Below, one piece after another: positions 48,159 to 58,846 of a DNA stretch of 64,000 nucleotides. Position numbers and translations under genes: made by a program. The stretch spans positions 8,058,006 through 8,122,005 of the forward strand of contig OZ005693.1 in the NCBI GenBank assembly GCA_963930775.1, written 5' to 3'. The notes under the pieces were generated by a model. It saw nothing but the letters and a program-made list of their open reading frames with translations, did no database searches and was not told the DNA's origin. The stretch is from Cliona cf. orientalis. Its lineage: Eukaryota; Porifera; Demospongiae; Clionaida; Clionaidae. How positions within the stretch are numbered: the stretch's first letter is position 1; every line of letters begins with the position of its first letter.

Positions 48159-48767
48159 CCGTATCCTCCCGAAAATAAGCCCCCTTCGAAAATAAGCCCC
48201 CTCCCCTCTTTGACCCTCAAGTTCTTGCATAGGTATGTTTGCCTCGATCATAAGCCCCCCCCCCTTGCACACGTACGTATGTACGCGCACGCGAGCGCGT
48301 ACGTACGTAACCCCGCCCTTTAATTGACTACGAGTACAAAGAGGAATCTTTTGTATGGTGGTGGCTTTTAGAAAAGCCGGTTTTGAAGTCACTCTGTTAT
48401 GATGGCACTTCTAGCTTGGCGAAGACACTTATGAGCCGGTCAAGATGCTTTTGCTTTCCTCTGAAGACGTACACACACGGAACAACAAGTCCTTTCCCCA
48501 CCGCCGATCGTCGTCTGTTGCTGTCTACTTAGCAGGTCATCTCGCTGTCACTGTTTTGAAGAAAAACTCTGGATATTTCCCGCGGTACGTGACCAACGAT
48601 GGTGTCGTACTTCCACACGGCGACTGCAAATGAATCGTGATTGTTGTTGCTTTCACAGAGGGGGGCTTATATTCGAGGGAAAGTGCATATTCGAAAATAA
48701 GCCCCCTCCCCAGTCTAGATCATGTCTACTGCTGAAAAAGGGGGGGCTTATTTTCGGGAGGATACGG
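48159..48767. mobile_element. TA-flanked element with CGAAAATAAGCCCC repeats in intron 3 of kinase C
   Basis: 609 bp bounded by TA dinucleotides (48157-48158, 48768-48769). The ends are CCGTATCCTCCCGAAAATAA and its complement. The block CGAAAATAAGCCCCC is repeated near both ends. The empty site is in the same intron of kinase E. Tc1/mariner-type TA duplication is likely. Short open frames inside lack transposase motifs. Confidence 0.8.
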
Positions 48768-49880
48768 TACTTCTGGACTTTTTTCACGAAACCTCCAGGC
48801 TTAAGGAATGTCTAGGCAATGGAGAATTTGGCACAGTACAGCGTGGCTTGTGGAGTATACAGCAAGGTGAGGGAGTGACTGCCTTGGAAGTAGCAGTCAA
48901 GTCCATGGAGCTAGGGACATGCAAGGATGAGAGGGTCAAGTTCCTTCAAGAAGCTGCCATCATGGGACAGTTTGGTCACCGAAACATTCTCCAAGTTTTT
49001 GGAATCATTTTCAACGATTCTGTGAGATAAAAAGCTACTATGCAATTATACAACTGTGCCAGGCCCTTTTTCTTACAATATACAGCAGACAAAAATTGTG
49101 GTAGAGATCATGCCAAATGGTGATCTTCTTCATCACCTCATCTCATTAAGAACAGAGTAAGCATCATCCAAGGCTGCGTATGCACGTGATTATAGCTATT
49201 AATGACAGCTTTGTAAACATAATAATTGATTTGCCGGAAACCTGCTGCTAAACTGTAGAGAAGGAAAGAGTGAATATGAAGAATTGAGTGCTCTTCTACT
49301 CAGCTATACTCGTCAAGTAGCTAATGGTATGGGGTACCTCTCTTTGAAAAAGTATATCCATCGCGACCTGGCAGCAAGAAAATTTAATGTGCTGGTTTCT
49401 GACGAAGGTATTTGTAAGGTGAGCATCGATCAGCTGTGCCATACTTTAGACTATAGCTATGATAATAATATTATAATACTAATTATTATACTCATAGATA
49501 GCCGATTTTGGTTTATCTCGTAATATCAAACATGAAGACTACTAGCTATATTTTCCAAGGAGGGAAGATTCCAGTCAAGTGGACAGCTCCAGAGGCCCTT
49601 CACTATCGCAAGTACTCCACTGCCAGTGATGTCTGGAGCTATGGCTGCCTCCTCTATGAGGTATGGTCACTGGGGTGCAAGCCATTTCATGATATCCCCA
49701 ATGCTCAGGTAAGGGCAAAAAGTAGCCATTTAATTCAGTGATAGGTAACTAAATTCACAATTATTAAACTTTTGTAATGTAGGTCGTGGAAAAGATTGCC
49801 TCAGGCTATCGGCTACCTCTCCCTCCTGGATGTCCAAGAAATATTTATCAGATCATGATTGAGTGCTTGTAGCTAAATAT

Positions 49881-50018
49881 AGTTAGACACTGTTTAGTCG
49901 GTTTCTACGTGATTTAGAAGACTGAAGGGCTCTGTGTAGAATCCCGAGCGAAGCGAGGGTTCTACTGAGCCCTGAGGTCTTCTAAATCACGTAGAAACCG
50001 ACTAAACAGTGTCTAACT
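49881..50018. mobile_element. 138-bp foldback element, copy 1, intron 8 of kinase C
   Basis: Nearly perfect palindrome with outer ends AGTTAGACACTGTTTAGTC / GACTAAACAGTGTCTAACT and arms containing TACGTGATTTAGAAGA and its complement. The centre (cccgagcgaagcgaggg) identifies orientation. A second copy lies at 62203-62338 in the opposite orientation, at a different position in kinase E. Confidence 0.8.
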
Positions 50019-50115
50019 ACTTTATATCCTAGCAACAATGCCCAACAGCTTTGTCACGTGATCTAAACAACTGCCTAGCAACAAACTGGCCACAGGCTAA
50101 CGAAATTTAGCTACC

Positions 50116-50172
50116 AGGTTTTTTATGGAGCTTACAAGGTTTTTTATGGGGCTTACAAGTTTTTTTTATGAA
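50116..50172 (+). repeat. Three-unit tandem repeat of about 21 bp
   Basis: Units AGGTTTTTTATGGAGCTTACA, AGGTTTTTTATGGGGCTTACA and a partial third, in intron 8 of kinase C. Confidence 0.65.
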
Positions 50173-50563
50173 GGATAGATACTACAGTTCAACCAATCAG
50201 ATCACAGCATTTGTTACAAGTAGGATCTAAATCTACGTATTCAATGTGAAGTGTGTTCTGATGATAATAGCTAATTATACAGGAACCCGAAACCCATACT
50301 GAGGCCAGAATTCTGTGATATCCTAGTGACTCTTCAGCAACCTGACTTTCGAATATTGAAACGGACGAAGGAGGATCTTGAGTGCGCAAAGAGTGAGAAA
50401 GCCAAGATCCTTGGCTCTCCTATTGAAGAAGGCTTCTTTCTTTATAAAGAACGTCAGCAAATCTATTCTGCTGTTGACACAAGTGGGCATATTTAATCCC
50501 CAAATACATTGTAGTAACAAGATACATTTTCTAACTCAGGGGCAGCTGAGGGTAGGTCAGTTT

Positions 50564-50588
50564 GGGGGGGGGGGGGGGGGGGGGGGGG
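50564..50588 (+). repeat. Homopolymer G tract (25 G)
   Basis: 25 consecutive G, preceded by TCAGTTT. The length should be treated as approximate. Confidence 0.75.
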
Positions 50589-50829
50589 AGCAGTCAGGCA
50601 CCCACAAGTTTTATAACAAATGTCATATAGCTATTTAGTACAGTTCAGTAAACAGAGCTTGTAGCTAGAGTTAGGTCCGCCTTCATAATTTAGAATTTTG
50701 GTTCAACGAACTTGAATTGATGATAGTAGGTGAGTTGCCAGAAATACAGTGTACATGCATCATAATAATAATGTAGGTCTAACTATAGCCATCCAGTTTG
50801 GGGGGGCAAGGCTCACTGATCTTAACTTT

Positions 50830-50851
50830 GGGGGGGGGGGGGGGGGGGGGG
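50830..50851 (+). repeat. Homopolymer G tract (22 G) followed by C run
   Basis: 22 G, then CGATTG and CCCCCCC, which could form a hairpin or a four-stranded structure. The preceding CAGTTTGGGGGGG at 50806 resembles the flank of the other run. Confidence 0.75.
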
Positions 50852-51349
50852 CGATTGCCCCCCCTGTTCCGCCTCCCCTGTAACTAGCTAGCTATATTCC
50901 TCTAAATACACTGTCATGATAAACAATAATAAGATGCACTTTTGGTAGCTATCATGTGATGCCCCAGACTGAGTGTGTTATTATTACTGATTGTAGATTC
51001 CAAAACTTAGGCTCTGGACTTCAGTCAAAATCTGAAATCTGGTGGTGGATATGGTCCTTTTTAAAGAACTCTATGCAGCATGAAGAATTTAAACGTTTAA
51101 TACAGCCATTTCATAGCTCATGCATTATGAATCATACAGCGACACTCTGGATAATGAACTTACGTGCATGGTTGGATGACGACCATTTCCATTTACCCGT
51201 GCGTATTTACACCCCCCTCGTGAGTAGGCGTCGTCCAACGAGTATATAGGGGTAGGTAAATAATGCCTGCATAGTTTTGAGCATAACAGGTGATTTGAAA
51301 TGCGAGCATGAAGGGCGCGTGTATGAAAGGGGTTGGGCAGGAGACTAAT

Positions 51350-51676
51350 TAGTCAGCAAGCCACACCCTTCAATCTCCGAGAGAAAGAGGGTCTGGTAAC
51401 TTCGCATGACATAGAGTTGTGCTGCTGGAATGCAATAATGGACCGTTTTACGTGACGTCACGTTAAGTTTAGATTGCGCGGCGCGCGCTTGCCAAGCATT
51501 CATACAGGCGCGCGATGTTTAATAACAATGCGCGGTTATTGCGCTAAGGGAACGCTGAAAAGCTGCAATCTGATTGGTCGCTCCAGGATCTTGGAGCGTG
51601 TACAACTTGATGTACGCGAAGTTACCAGACCCTCTTTCTCGCGTGCGGAGATTGAAGGGTGTGGCTTGCGAGACTA
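51350..51676. mobile_element. Miniature element with 9-bp target duplication upstream of kinase D
   Basis: 327 bp flanked by GAGACTAAT on both sides (51341-51349, 51677-51685). The terminal inverted repeats of about 60 nt start TAGTC..GCAAGCCACACCC and include CAATCTCCG, GAAAGAGGGTCTGGTAACTT. The interior is GC-rich (ggcgcgcgcttgcc). It is not present upstream of kinase B. The TAGTC ends and the 9-bp duplication match the foldback element at 13012-13131. Confidence 0.8.
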
Positions 51677-51852
51677 GAGACTAATGTGGTCTCGTGCCCA
51701 GCCCCTTCATGCACGGGCTGCAGGCGCGAGCTATTTACTACATGTATGCGACGTAAAAAGCGAACTGGGTTGTAGCTAGTCGGCTAGATGTCTACTTCAT
51801 GACTAGTTAAGCTTAGATCTATCCAGTTACATGAGTTATAAAAACGCAGTCA

Positions 51853-54800
51853 ATGAAGAATTTTACACGGTGTTGTCCTGATTTTGACGATCATCCCCGG
51901 TCGAAGGATCTGGAATGTACTATAGATACATGTCATGATCATCATGAATATATTATACTGCGTTTAGTGATACCAATATTAATAGTTGGATTATTGTTGG
52001 TATTGATCATAGTGATAATTGTTACGAGTTGCTGGTGTTACCACAGGAGACGGAGGTCTAGAGAAATGGCAATTCTTACTGAGGAAGGAGAGCTCGTTGT
52101 TGTTAAGGACGACAGGAAGAAGACAGAAAGACGAGAGCCACTAGTGATACGACTGTCTCAATTGGAATCAAGAAGGGTATAATTATTATAAGATGTTACT
52201 CTCCCCCTTTGTATGAAGTGTTAATAGATGATGAACAATAATTATCTACAGCTCTCAGAAAAAAATAAATACTCTGAGACAAACCCTGAACATTGCAATT
52301 CATCCAAAAGGTACATAAATGTCCCTGGAAATAAATCTATCTAATCTATCCCATAGCAGAAATCTAGAGGAAAAAAATGAAGCACAAACCTCTATTTCAA
52401 TAAGTAGAGGGTCCATTTCATTAACTAACGATGGTTATGCAGTGCTCGAGCCAGAAATTTGCATAGAGCCTGGTTTCAATAACACTATCCTTTCAAAAGA
52501 TGCCAGTGATCACATTGAGAGTTACAACCAAAACGAGGGCACAGTCAATGCAATAAGAGATCATTATGAAATTAGTGAAAATTTCAGAAGTGAGCATGAT
52601 CATGACTATGAAGAGCCTTACTGGGAACCAGCTAATAAAGAAGAGGAGTTAATCGATCAACTCTCTAAACTTGGAGTTCCTGAGATTCTGGCCGAATCAA
52701 TTGAGTAAGTTATAGCTAACAATTATTGTGAGACCAGGTTTGGGAAAAGGGACCATTTGGGACTTCTTGTTGTAGCTGGCTGTAATTTATGAAATATGTG
52801 CAAGTTGTGCATAATACTCTGCAAGTTTACTGCATGACATGTACTAGAGAAAGTAAGTTGGACATTAATTGTTATGATAAACAAGAATTTTACTAGCTTT
52901 CCCAAGTGGTTCCTTTTCTTATATAGCCGGTCACAATTTAGATAGTCACAATATGATAGAAGATGCTAATAATATTATATTAATCTTATACACTGACCTT
53001 ATTAATAAATACCTTCTTAACCACTAACCAACCACCTTGAAGCCAGGATCCACTTATTCTGGCATGGCCTTCTGCTTGATCTCCAGGCTCAAAGAACACC
53101 TTGGGAGAGGTCAATTCGGTGTGGTTCAACATGGGATTTGGAGGATTAAGTGTGACACTACTTGCCAAGACAAAGATGTAGCTGTAAAGACTGCTGAGAA
53201 TGGGAGCAAACTGGAGGAGAGGGTTAAGTTTCTACAAGAAGCGGTTATCATGGGACAGTTTAAGAATCCTTATATTCTACAGATTTTTGGCATCATTAAT
53301 GAAGATCACGTAAGCATAAAACTTGTGTACAGCTCTAGCTAGTATATACACAGTAGTATTATGGCAGACCTTTCATGGTTTGAAAGTGCGCCCGCGCAGA
53401 TTTCATAAAAAGCTTTGAGACTAGTATACCTTAACCTGTTAGCTGTATTAGCTATAATACTATGATTGATTATAGCTATAGCTAACTCGGGCAGTCTTTG
53501 ATTTCTTTGTAGCTCAAGATTGTGATGGAGATTATGTCAAAAGGAGATCTACACAACCACCTCCTGTCATTGCGACAACAGTAAGTAGCTAATAACATAA
53601 CCTTTTCAGTTCCTCCATACTATGTAAACATTATACCTTCACTGTTTGTCAGATTAAAAAAGCTACACATATCACTGATGATACACAGTTGATAATGTAA
53701 CACTTTCAGTACCTGTTGCAACAAAAAACTATCAGTTGTAGGTAGTAGCTCTATAGCCACTTGATTGTATATATAGTTGTTTGTGATGGTATAGCTACTG
53801 TCAGTCACGGATCAGAGTCAGGCCTTGACTGATGAGGACTGCTAGGAGGGCTTCGGCCATGGTTGTGTACCTAGCTGTTCTGCAGCAAGCACAACTTGGT
53901 CCCCACCACCTAGAGAGGAGCCTTGATTTGAATGAGGTCCTAGGGAATAGCATCATCATCAGGCCTACACTCCGCTGCCATCTGGGTCCAGTAGCCAGCT
54001 CAGTGATAATTGAGTGTCTGACTATAGTAATCAGAAGGTCCTGGGTTCAAATCTCAGCTGGATCCTGAAATTTTTTTTCCAGGATCAGCACTTCTTCCCT
54101 CTCATGCTTGTTAATATCTTTGCCTTCACCAGGCAATAGGTAATAATCTGTATGTTTATGTTTTATATGTTTGATAATGTACACCAGATATTGTCACCAG
54201 GAACATAATAAATTGGGTGCTTTACTGCTAAGCTATACTCGTCAAATTGCCCTGGGCATGGGATACTTATCCTTAAAGCAGTACGTTCATCGAGATCTGG
54301 CTGCAAGGAATATTCTAGTATCTGGAAATGGCATCTGCAAGGTATCTGGATTTGCATTTATACTGGCACAAATAAAATTTATGCAATTGTCATAGATTGC
54401 TGATTTTGGTCTTTCTCGAGATCTTCAACATGAAAACTACTATATTTCCCATGGAGGGATGATTCCAGTCAAGTGGACAGCTCCAGAGGCCCTTCACTAT
54501 CGCAAGTACTCCACTGCCAGTGATATCTGGAGCTATGGCTGCCTCCTCTATGAGATATGGTCACTGGGATACAAACCATTTCATGACATTACTAATGCTG
54601 AGGTAGCTATGTCCTTTTATTGCAGTCTATAATAATTCTTATTGTGCACCCTTTTAGGTTATACAAGAGATATCATCGGGCTATAGACTACCACCACCTC
54701 CAGGATGTCCGAGAACCATTTATCAGATAATGATCACATGCTGGTATGCTGCATACTTAGAAGTACACATGCATGTTAGCTCAATTGTATACGTAATTGC

Positions 54801-55009
54801 TCATTTATATCGTTAGGCACCCAGATCCCTCTTCAAGATATCACATCTCTGACATTACAGTGGCCCTTCAGCAGCCTGATTTTCAGATTCTTACTTGGAT
54901 GGAAGAAGCTATTGCTGGTACCAGTGAAGAGGCCAGGCTCTTTGGCTCACCTCTGGAGGAAGGACACTGCCTCTACAAAGATCTTCAGAACGCATATTCA
55001 TTGCAATAA
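51853..55009 (+). CDS. Membrane-anchored tyrosine kinase D, subtype 2, intact
   Basis: Nine exons, all joining in frame: 51853-52176, 52252-52310, 52360-52704, 53087-53309, 53513-53580, 54188-54341, 54396-54602, 54658-54743, 54817-55009; 552 aa. A 34-residue N-terminus with four Cys ([19 protein letters not shown]) and no signal peptide is followed by a membrane span ([16 protein letters not shown]) and [11 protein letters not shown]. The cytoplasmic part has [30 protein letters not shown]-loop LGRGQFG 248-254, Lys277 in [13 protein letters not shown] with Asp376, DFG from 394, paired Tyr406/407 in the activation loop, [27 protein letters not shown], and the tail [13 protein letters not shown]. 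Oddities are GGMIPVKW where the others have GGKIPVKW, and a tRNA-like SINE in intron 5. It is a close relative of B and gives the intact reference for it. The kinase fold is Eph-like by motif; the function is unknown. Confidence 0.88.
53815..54090 (+). mobile_element. tRNA-like SINE in intron 5 of kinase D
   Basis: A unique insertion relative to kinase B carries RNA polymerase III-type promoter boxes: AGCTCAGTGATAATTGAG (A-box-like) and GGGTTCAAATCTC (B box) at about 53997-54054, followed by a T run (54069-54077). The 5' part (ggcttcggccatggttgtg..) has no recognised origin. Exact limits are uncertain. Confidence 0.5.
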
Positions 55010-55430
55010 TTTTAATAGCTAAGTGATAACGTACACCTACTATAAATAAACATGTATGTGTCGTGAATGCTTTAGTTGTACATCATTTAAACATAAGCAT
55101 GACTATCAACTAATACCATTAATCTTGAAATTTTTGTTGTAATTTGATAAGAGTGCATGCATGGCTTCTATGAAAATCATACGTACGCACTATCGATATT
55201 GTTAACGTAGTACATTTTGTTTAATATGCCCAAAGTATAATTAATGGTCCCTTTAGAGTGATCACTTAATATTAATATTATTATAGCTAGTGGCCTAACT
55301 CTGTTTCAGGATATTTTCCAATCATGCACCAGTCACTTCAAAACAAACAATCTTTGATTCTGTGCATGATACAATATCCGTAGCAATTTCTTAGCCAACA
55401 CTAGACAAGCATCAAGAATCCTTATATCCT
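55010..55430. other. 3' flank of kinase D (duplicated at 45149-45560)
   Basis: No gene. It aligns with the flank of kinase B with small indels, until the break at 55431 where an element has inserted. Confidence 0.55.
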
Positions 55431-55839
55431 ACAAGTACAAAAACAATTGAATAAAATTGAAGGATGAAGTAGGGATGGCAGGATAAAAAAGTACACAAAC
55501 AAGATTTGTAAGGGCTAATTGCATCTACTATACATCCCTACGCTTGCTTTTCTTTATTATTACGCACCTATTAATGTCAACATAGCTACTTGTCGAGTGA
55601 GGTATGCCAGTGGAATACATTCAGGTTATTCCTAGCTAGTTGTCACGATGGTGGGATGTTCAATTTGATTCAATCACATGCATTAATTATTACTGGTTAT
55701 TTTTGCATCCCTCAACTTGAAAGCAAGCGTAGAGATGTATAGTAGATGCAATTAGCCCTTACAAATCTTGTTTGTGTACTTTTTTATCCTGCCATCCCTA
55801 CTTCATCCTTCAATTTTATTCAATTGTTTTTGTACTTGT
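55431..55839. mobile_element. Inverted-repeat element of 409 bp
   Basis: Terminal inverted repeats of about 120 nt begin ACAAGTACAAAAACAATTGA on the left and are mirrored at 55720-55839. The arms contain GAAGGATGAAGTAGGGATGG and its complement. A related half occurs near 434-566. The B-C spacer lacks it, so it inserted after, or was lost since, the segmental duplication. Confidence 0.75.
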
Positions 55840-56851
55840 TCCTGTTCTTTTTTTTTATTGCACATAGTGCATTAAATTTTTATCAATGCCATCTACATGG
55901 CTTGCTGTCCAGTGTAATTAAATGGACGATGGGAGGTGCCAAATTTTCGTAGCCACGCCTCTCGTTAACTTGCGTTCATATGCCTATGCACGGTGATGAA
56001 GCAGGCTGATAAAGAAGGCTGTTTTAGGCTGCCCAATTAGTGATGAGACCCTTCCGTTTAGGGAGAAAACCAAGTTCTAAATTTTATTATTAGCAGCAGC
56101 TACTCGGCATAAATCTACGATCTGTACGCCGAGGGGTCCGCAACAATCCGCGCTCCTCGAGCTGAGCCGCCTTGCGCCTTCAGGCGTATGATATCTATGA
56201 TCGTTCCAGCGGAGCATTAGCCCTGCACGCGCTAGCGAGTAGCTAGCTCGCCTCGGCCTCGGCTCGAGCGCTCGAGCTCGCCTGTGGCAGGGGGCGCTGT
56301 GACATGACTTCACCATGGCAACACATTCCGAGCATGCGCATTATATCACAAAATGGCGTATCAGACACACGCCGTACACACCCACTATTACGTAACTGTC
56401 GAGATAATGCCAAACTTGCGTGCCGCTGCACTGCGCGCTACAAAATGGAGTGGATTTATACTCAAACTAAGATGATTAAGGCAGTCTTGAGCTAGCCCTG
56501 ATAATGAAAAAGAAAGAAAGAAGAAAGAAACCTTGACAAATGGCTATTTTTTGAACATCTGGTTCTGACGTATACAATTGAATTGATGGATGATCTTGGT
56601 CTTGTTAGATAGATAATTTGCTGGAGATTCTGATTTTCACACTTAGAAATTTCACAAACTTACCTATTTTGAGATATTTGGATATTTGTAATGTATTACA
56701 TATATGGTATATCCGGGCCATCCCTACTTATAGAGTCTACCGACTCTATGATACTATAGCTAGCTGCTTAAACCAGTACACAGCATTTCCCATATGTCTG
56801 GCAGACGGATCACATTGTAATAGTTATTTTGTTGCTCTTAGTACCCGTACA
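55840..56851. other. Inserted mixed repeat sequence, no gene supported
   Basis: Not present in the B-C spacer. 55955-56040 resembles the repeat near 31100-31190. 56090-56460 is unusually GC-rich (ctcggctcgagcgctcgagc) and has short open frames without recognisable motifs. 56470-56750 is the inverted counterpart of 38470-38755. Homology to the B-C spacer resumes near 56748. Confidence 0.5.
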
Positions 56852-57915
56852 TACGGTGGCCGAGAAGGGCCATTCCAAACTTCCAATTTCTCGATTTCCA
56901 TTTCTGAATTGGTCATTTCCAAATTCGCATTTCTTTTAAAATCTTTACTTAAATGCCAGCAGCTAGACTACTGTATTTAATGGTAGCTTCCGCGAACTTC
57001 GTATCTTTGAGCATAGATAGAGGATAGAGTGAGCACTCAAACCAGACTAGCATACCGCATCGTACTCTAATGCTGGCGCGCAGGCTAGGGGTCAAAGGTC
57101 AACACTAACGTGTTCTTGTCAAGTCGATATCTGTTTCTGAAGTAACGATTTCCAAATCCTCGCTGCGCTGCATTTCTAAAATCTTCATTTTTAAAATTGT
57201 GGCACATCGTAGCCTCGTTCTCAGGCCACTCCCAGTCATCGTGCAACTGGGTGCGGCCTGGGAACGAGGCTTGATACATCCCCGATCTTGAAAATCCCAG
57301 CCCTAACCAGCCCCTTCCATTAAATTTTTTGCATTAAAGACTATCTGTCTGCGTTCTAATTTTCATATTAATTTTAATTTTACCAATATTGTATTAGTAA
57401 GGCTCTTCTGTGACCATCATGGCAGCGATATTAAATATTGTCTACCGTGCGCTTCACAGATAGGGGCGGGGCTTGGACACGCAAAGGTTCACATTCCTGT
57501 GCGCATGCGCCCTGTGCAACTCCCTGAGAGTTCGTGGAGGGAAGGATGCAAATACTATGTAGCTAGAATGAAATAGGAAATATACCAAACTAGAAATGCC
57601 CAGAATTAGAAATCATAAATTCAGAAATAGAAATCGAGAACCACGTAGTATTGACCTTTGACCCCCTAGTCCGCGCGCCGATATAATTTGGAGTATGATG
57701 CGGTGTGCTATCTGGTTTGAGTGCTCGCTCTATCTATCCCCAAAGACGCGCAGTTTGCAGAAGCCATTAAACACAGTAGTCTAATAGCTGGCTAAGATAA
57801 AGGTTAAGTAAAGATTTTGAAATGAAAACTTTAGAAATGCGAATTTGGAAATGACCAATTCAGAAATGGAAATCGAGAAATTGGAAGTTTGGAATGGCCC
57901 TTATCGGCCACCGTA
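56852..57915. mobile_element. 1.06-kb terminal-inverted-repeat element with CGTACA duplication
   Basis: The ends TACGGTGGCCGA and TCGGCCACCGTA are flanked by CGTACA (56846-56851, 57916-57921). The terminal repeats extend about 100 nt (ccaatttctcgatttccatttctg and its complement). The empty site is in the B-C spacer (agtacccgtacactgatgatgagc). The interior contains a ggccactccc..cctgggaacgag motif that also occurs at 26868-26895, a sign of a dispersed family. No transposase frame is seen. Confidence 0.75.
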
Positions 57916-57933
57916 CGTACATGAGCTCCTTGA

Positions 57934-57984
57934 TTTTGCTGTTCCTCATTTAGTACTACTAGTACTAAATGAGGAACAGCAAAA
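57934..57984. repeat. Perfect 24-bp-arm palindrome
   Basis: TTTTGCTGTTCCTCATTTAG followed by TACT, spacer ACT, then the exact complement (AGTACTAAATGAGGAACAGC AAAA). It marks the left junction of a roughly 0.6-kb insertion (to about 58560) that is absent from the B-C spacer. The left arm is host sequence and the right arm an inverted copy of it. Confidence 0.8.
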
Positions 57985-58846
57985 GTTGGGGGACATTTTT
58001 TTGTTTGTCGTACAAGGTAGCACCCTTTCACACTGAATGTAGGTATAGGAAAAATGTATTGGAAAGATCTATTAAATTTTAGTCCAATATCTTCTTTCAA
58101 AACAACTTGAGGGCTTTTTGTACCCCAGAACAGTCTTGGTGAGCTTGTCTATTCAAAGCAGATACTAGGATATCTTCCCTGCCTTACCTGCCATTTTGCA
58201 CAATGCACGGCGCCAGATTTGTATTATCAAGTATAGGGGAATGAGGAGGCGTGGTCATTCTATGCCATTTATATTAGAATGGGTGCACATACAGCGATTT
58301 TGTACCCCAGAGTGCTGTTCTATTAGGAGTGTAGATCATGTCTGAACAACTTTCAGACATAGCTGTAGAGTAGTCTACTCGCCAATTTGTCAAGAAGTTT
58401 TGGGCATAATACTCCATAGCTTTGCATAGACCATAGTGTCAGCTAGCTCAAGAGACTTCATTAACACCTAGCGCCCTCAAAGTGTGCTGATATTTAACAC
58501 CAGATAACGCTAGCTACTAAGATGTCCCAAATTGTACAGAAACTTCCTGTACTACGGTTTGGAACTCTTTGATATGTTTGGTTCAATCTGGTCCCTTTGT
58601 ATGTTGTCAGAAATTTGGTACGAATGTCTGCTATAGCTAATTGCATAAATCAGACTGGTGCCGGGAACATTTTTGTCTCTAGCTCACACATGGTTTATCA
58701 CAGACACTTTGGATTTGATATATGATCAGCATTTGACTAGCTATAGAACTACCAGTCGTGCAAGAATGGTGATCAAAGCTCTTTCCATTCCTGAGATACA
58801 GGCGTCTGATTATATGTGGTGGCTGATATTTGATTGCTGACTCTAA
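57985..58846. other. Inserted segment plus duplicated spacer, no gene
   Basis: 57985-58560 has no counterpart between B and C and is not recognised. 58560-58846 again aligns with 45695-45977. Confidence 0.5.

Larger units (their letters stand above)
46682..50496 (+). pseudogene. Membrane-anchored tyrosine kinase C, subtype 1, pseudogene
   Basis: All nine exons are found: 46682-47037, 47595-47651, 47838-48115, 48799-49021, 49089-49156, 49259-49418, 49498-49708, 49783-49868, 50283-50496. Exon 1 has AGCT inserted at 46693-46696, plus ATT and AGCT inserted near 46838-46848, so the N-terminal segment and membrane span are out of frame. Exon 6 has a 6-nt in-frame insertion turning HRDLAARN into HRDLAARKFN inside the catalytic loop. 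Exon 7 has AGCT at 49544-49547, producing TAC TAG right at the activation-loop tyrosines. Exon 8 ends TT instead of TG, changing the conserved Trp. Exons 2-5 and 9 remain open and close to A and E. Introns 1, 3 and 8 hold separate inserted elements. It is a pseudogene at the protein level, with splice sites mostly retained. Confidence 0.85.
50497..51852. other. Spacer between kinases C and D
   Basis: No gene. It contains two long G runs, a segment at about 50880-51000 (ATGATAAACAATAATAAGAT, GACTGAGTGTGTTATTATTA) that is repeated after kinase E near 63740-63850, and a 327-bp miniature element in the promoter region of D. Confidence 0.55.

Noticed and set aside
49881-50018. Foldback elements considered as transcription terminators
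   Set aside because: They lie inside introns, lack a following U-run role in animals, and behave as dispersed insertions.
56077-56460. GC-rich open frames on both strands
   Set aside because: They follow base composition only, within a unit-specific insertion, and no recognisable residues pattern is present.
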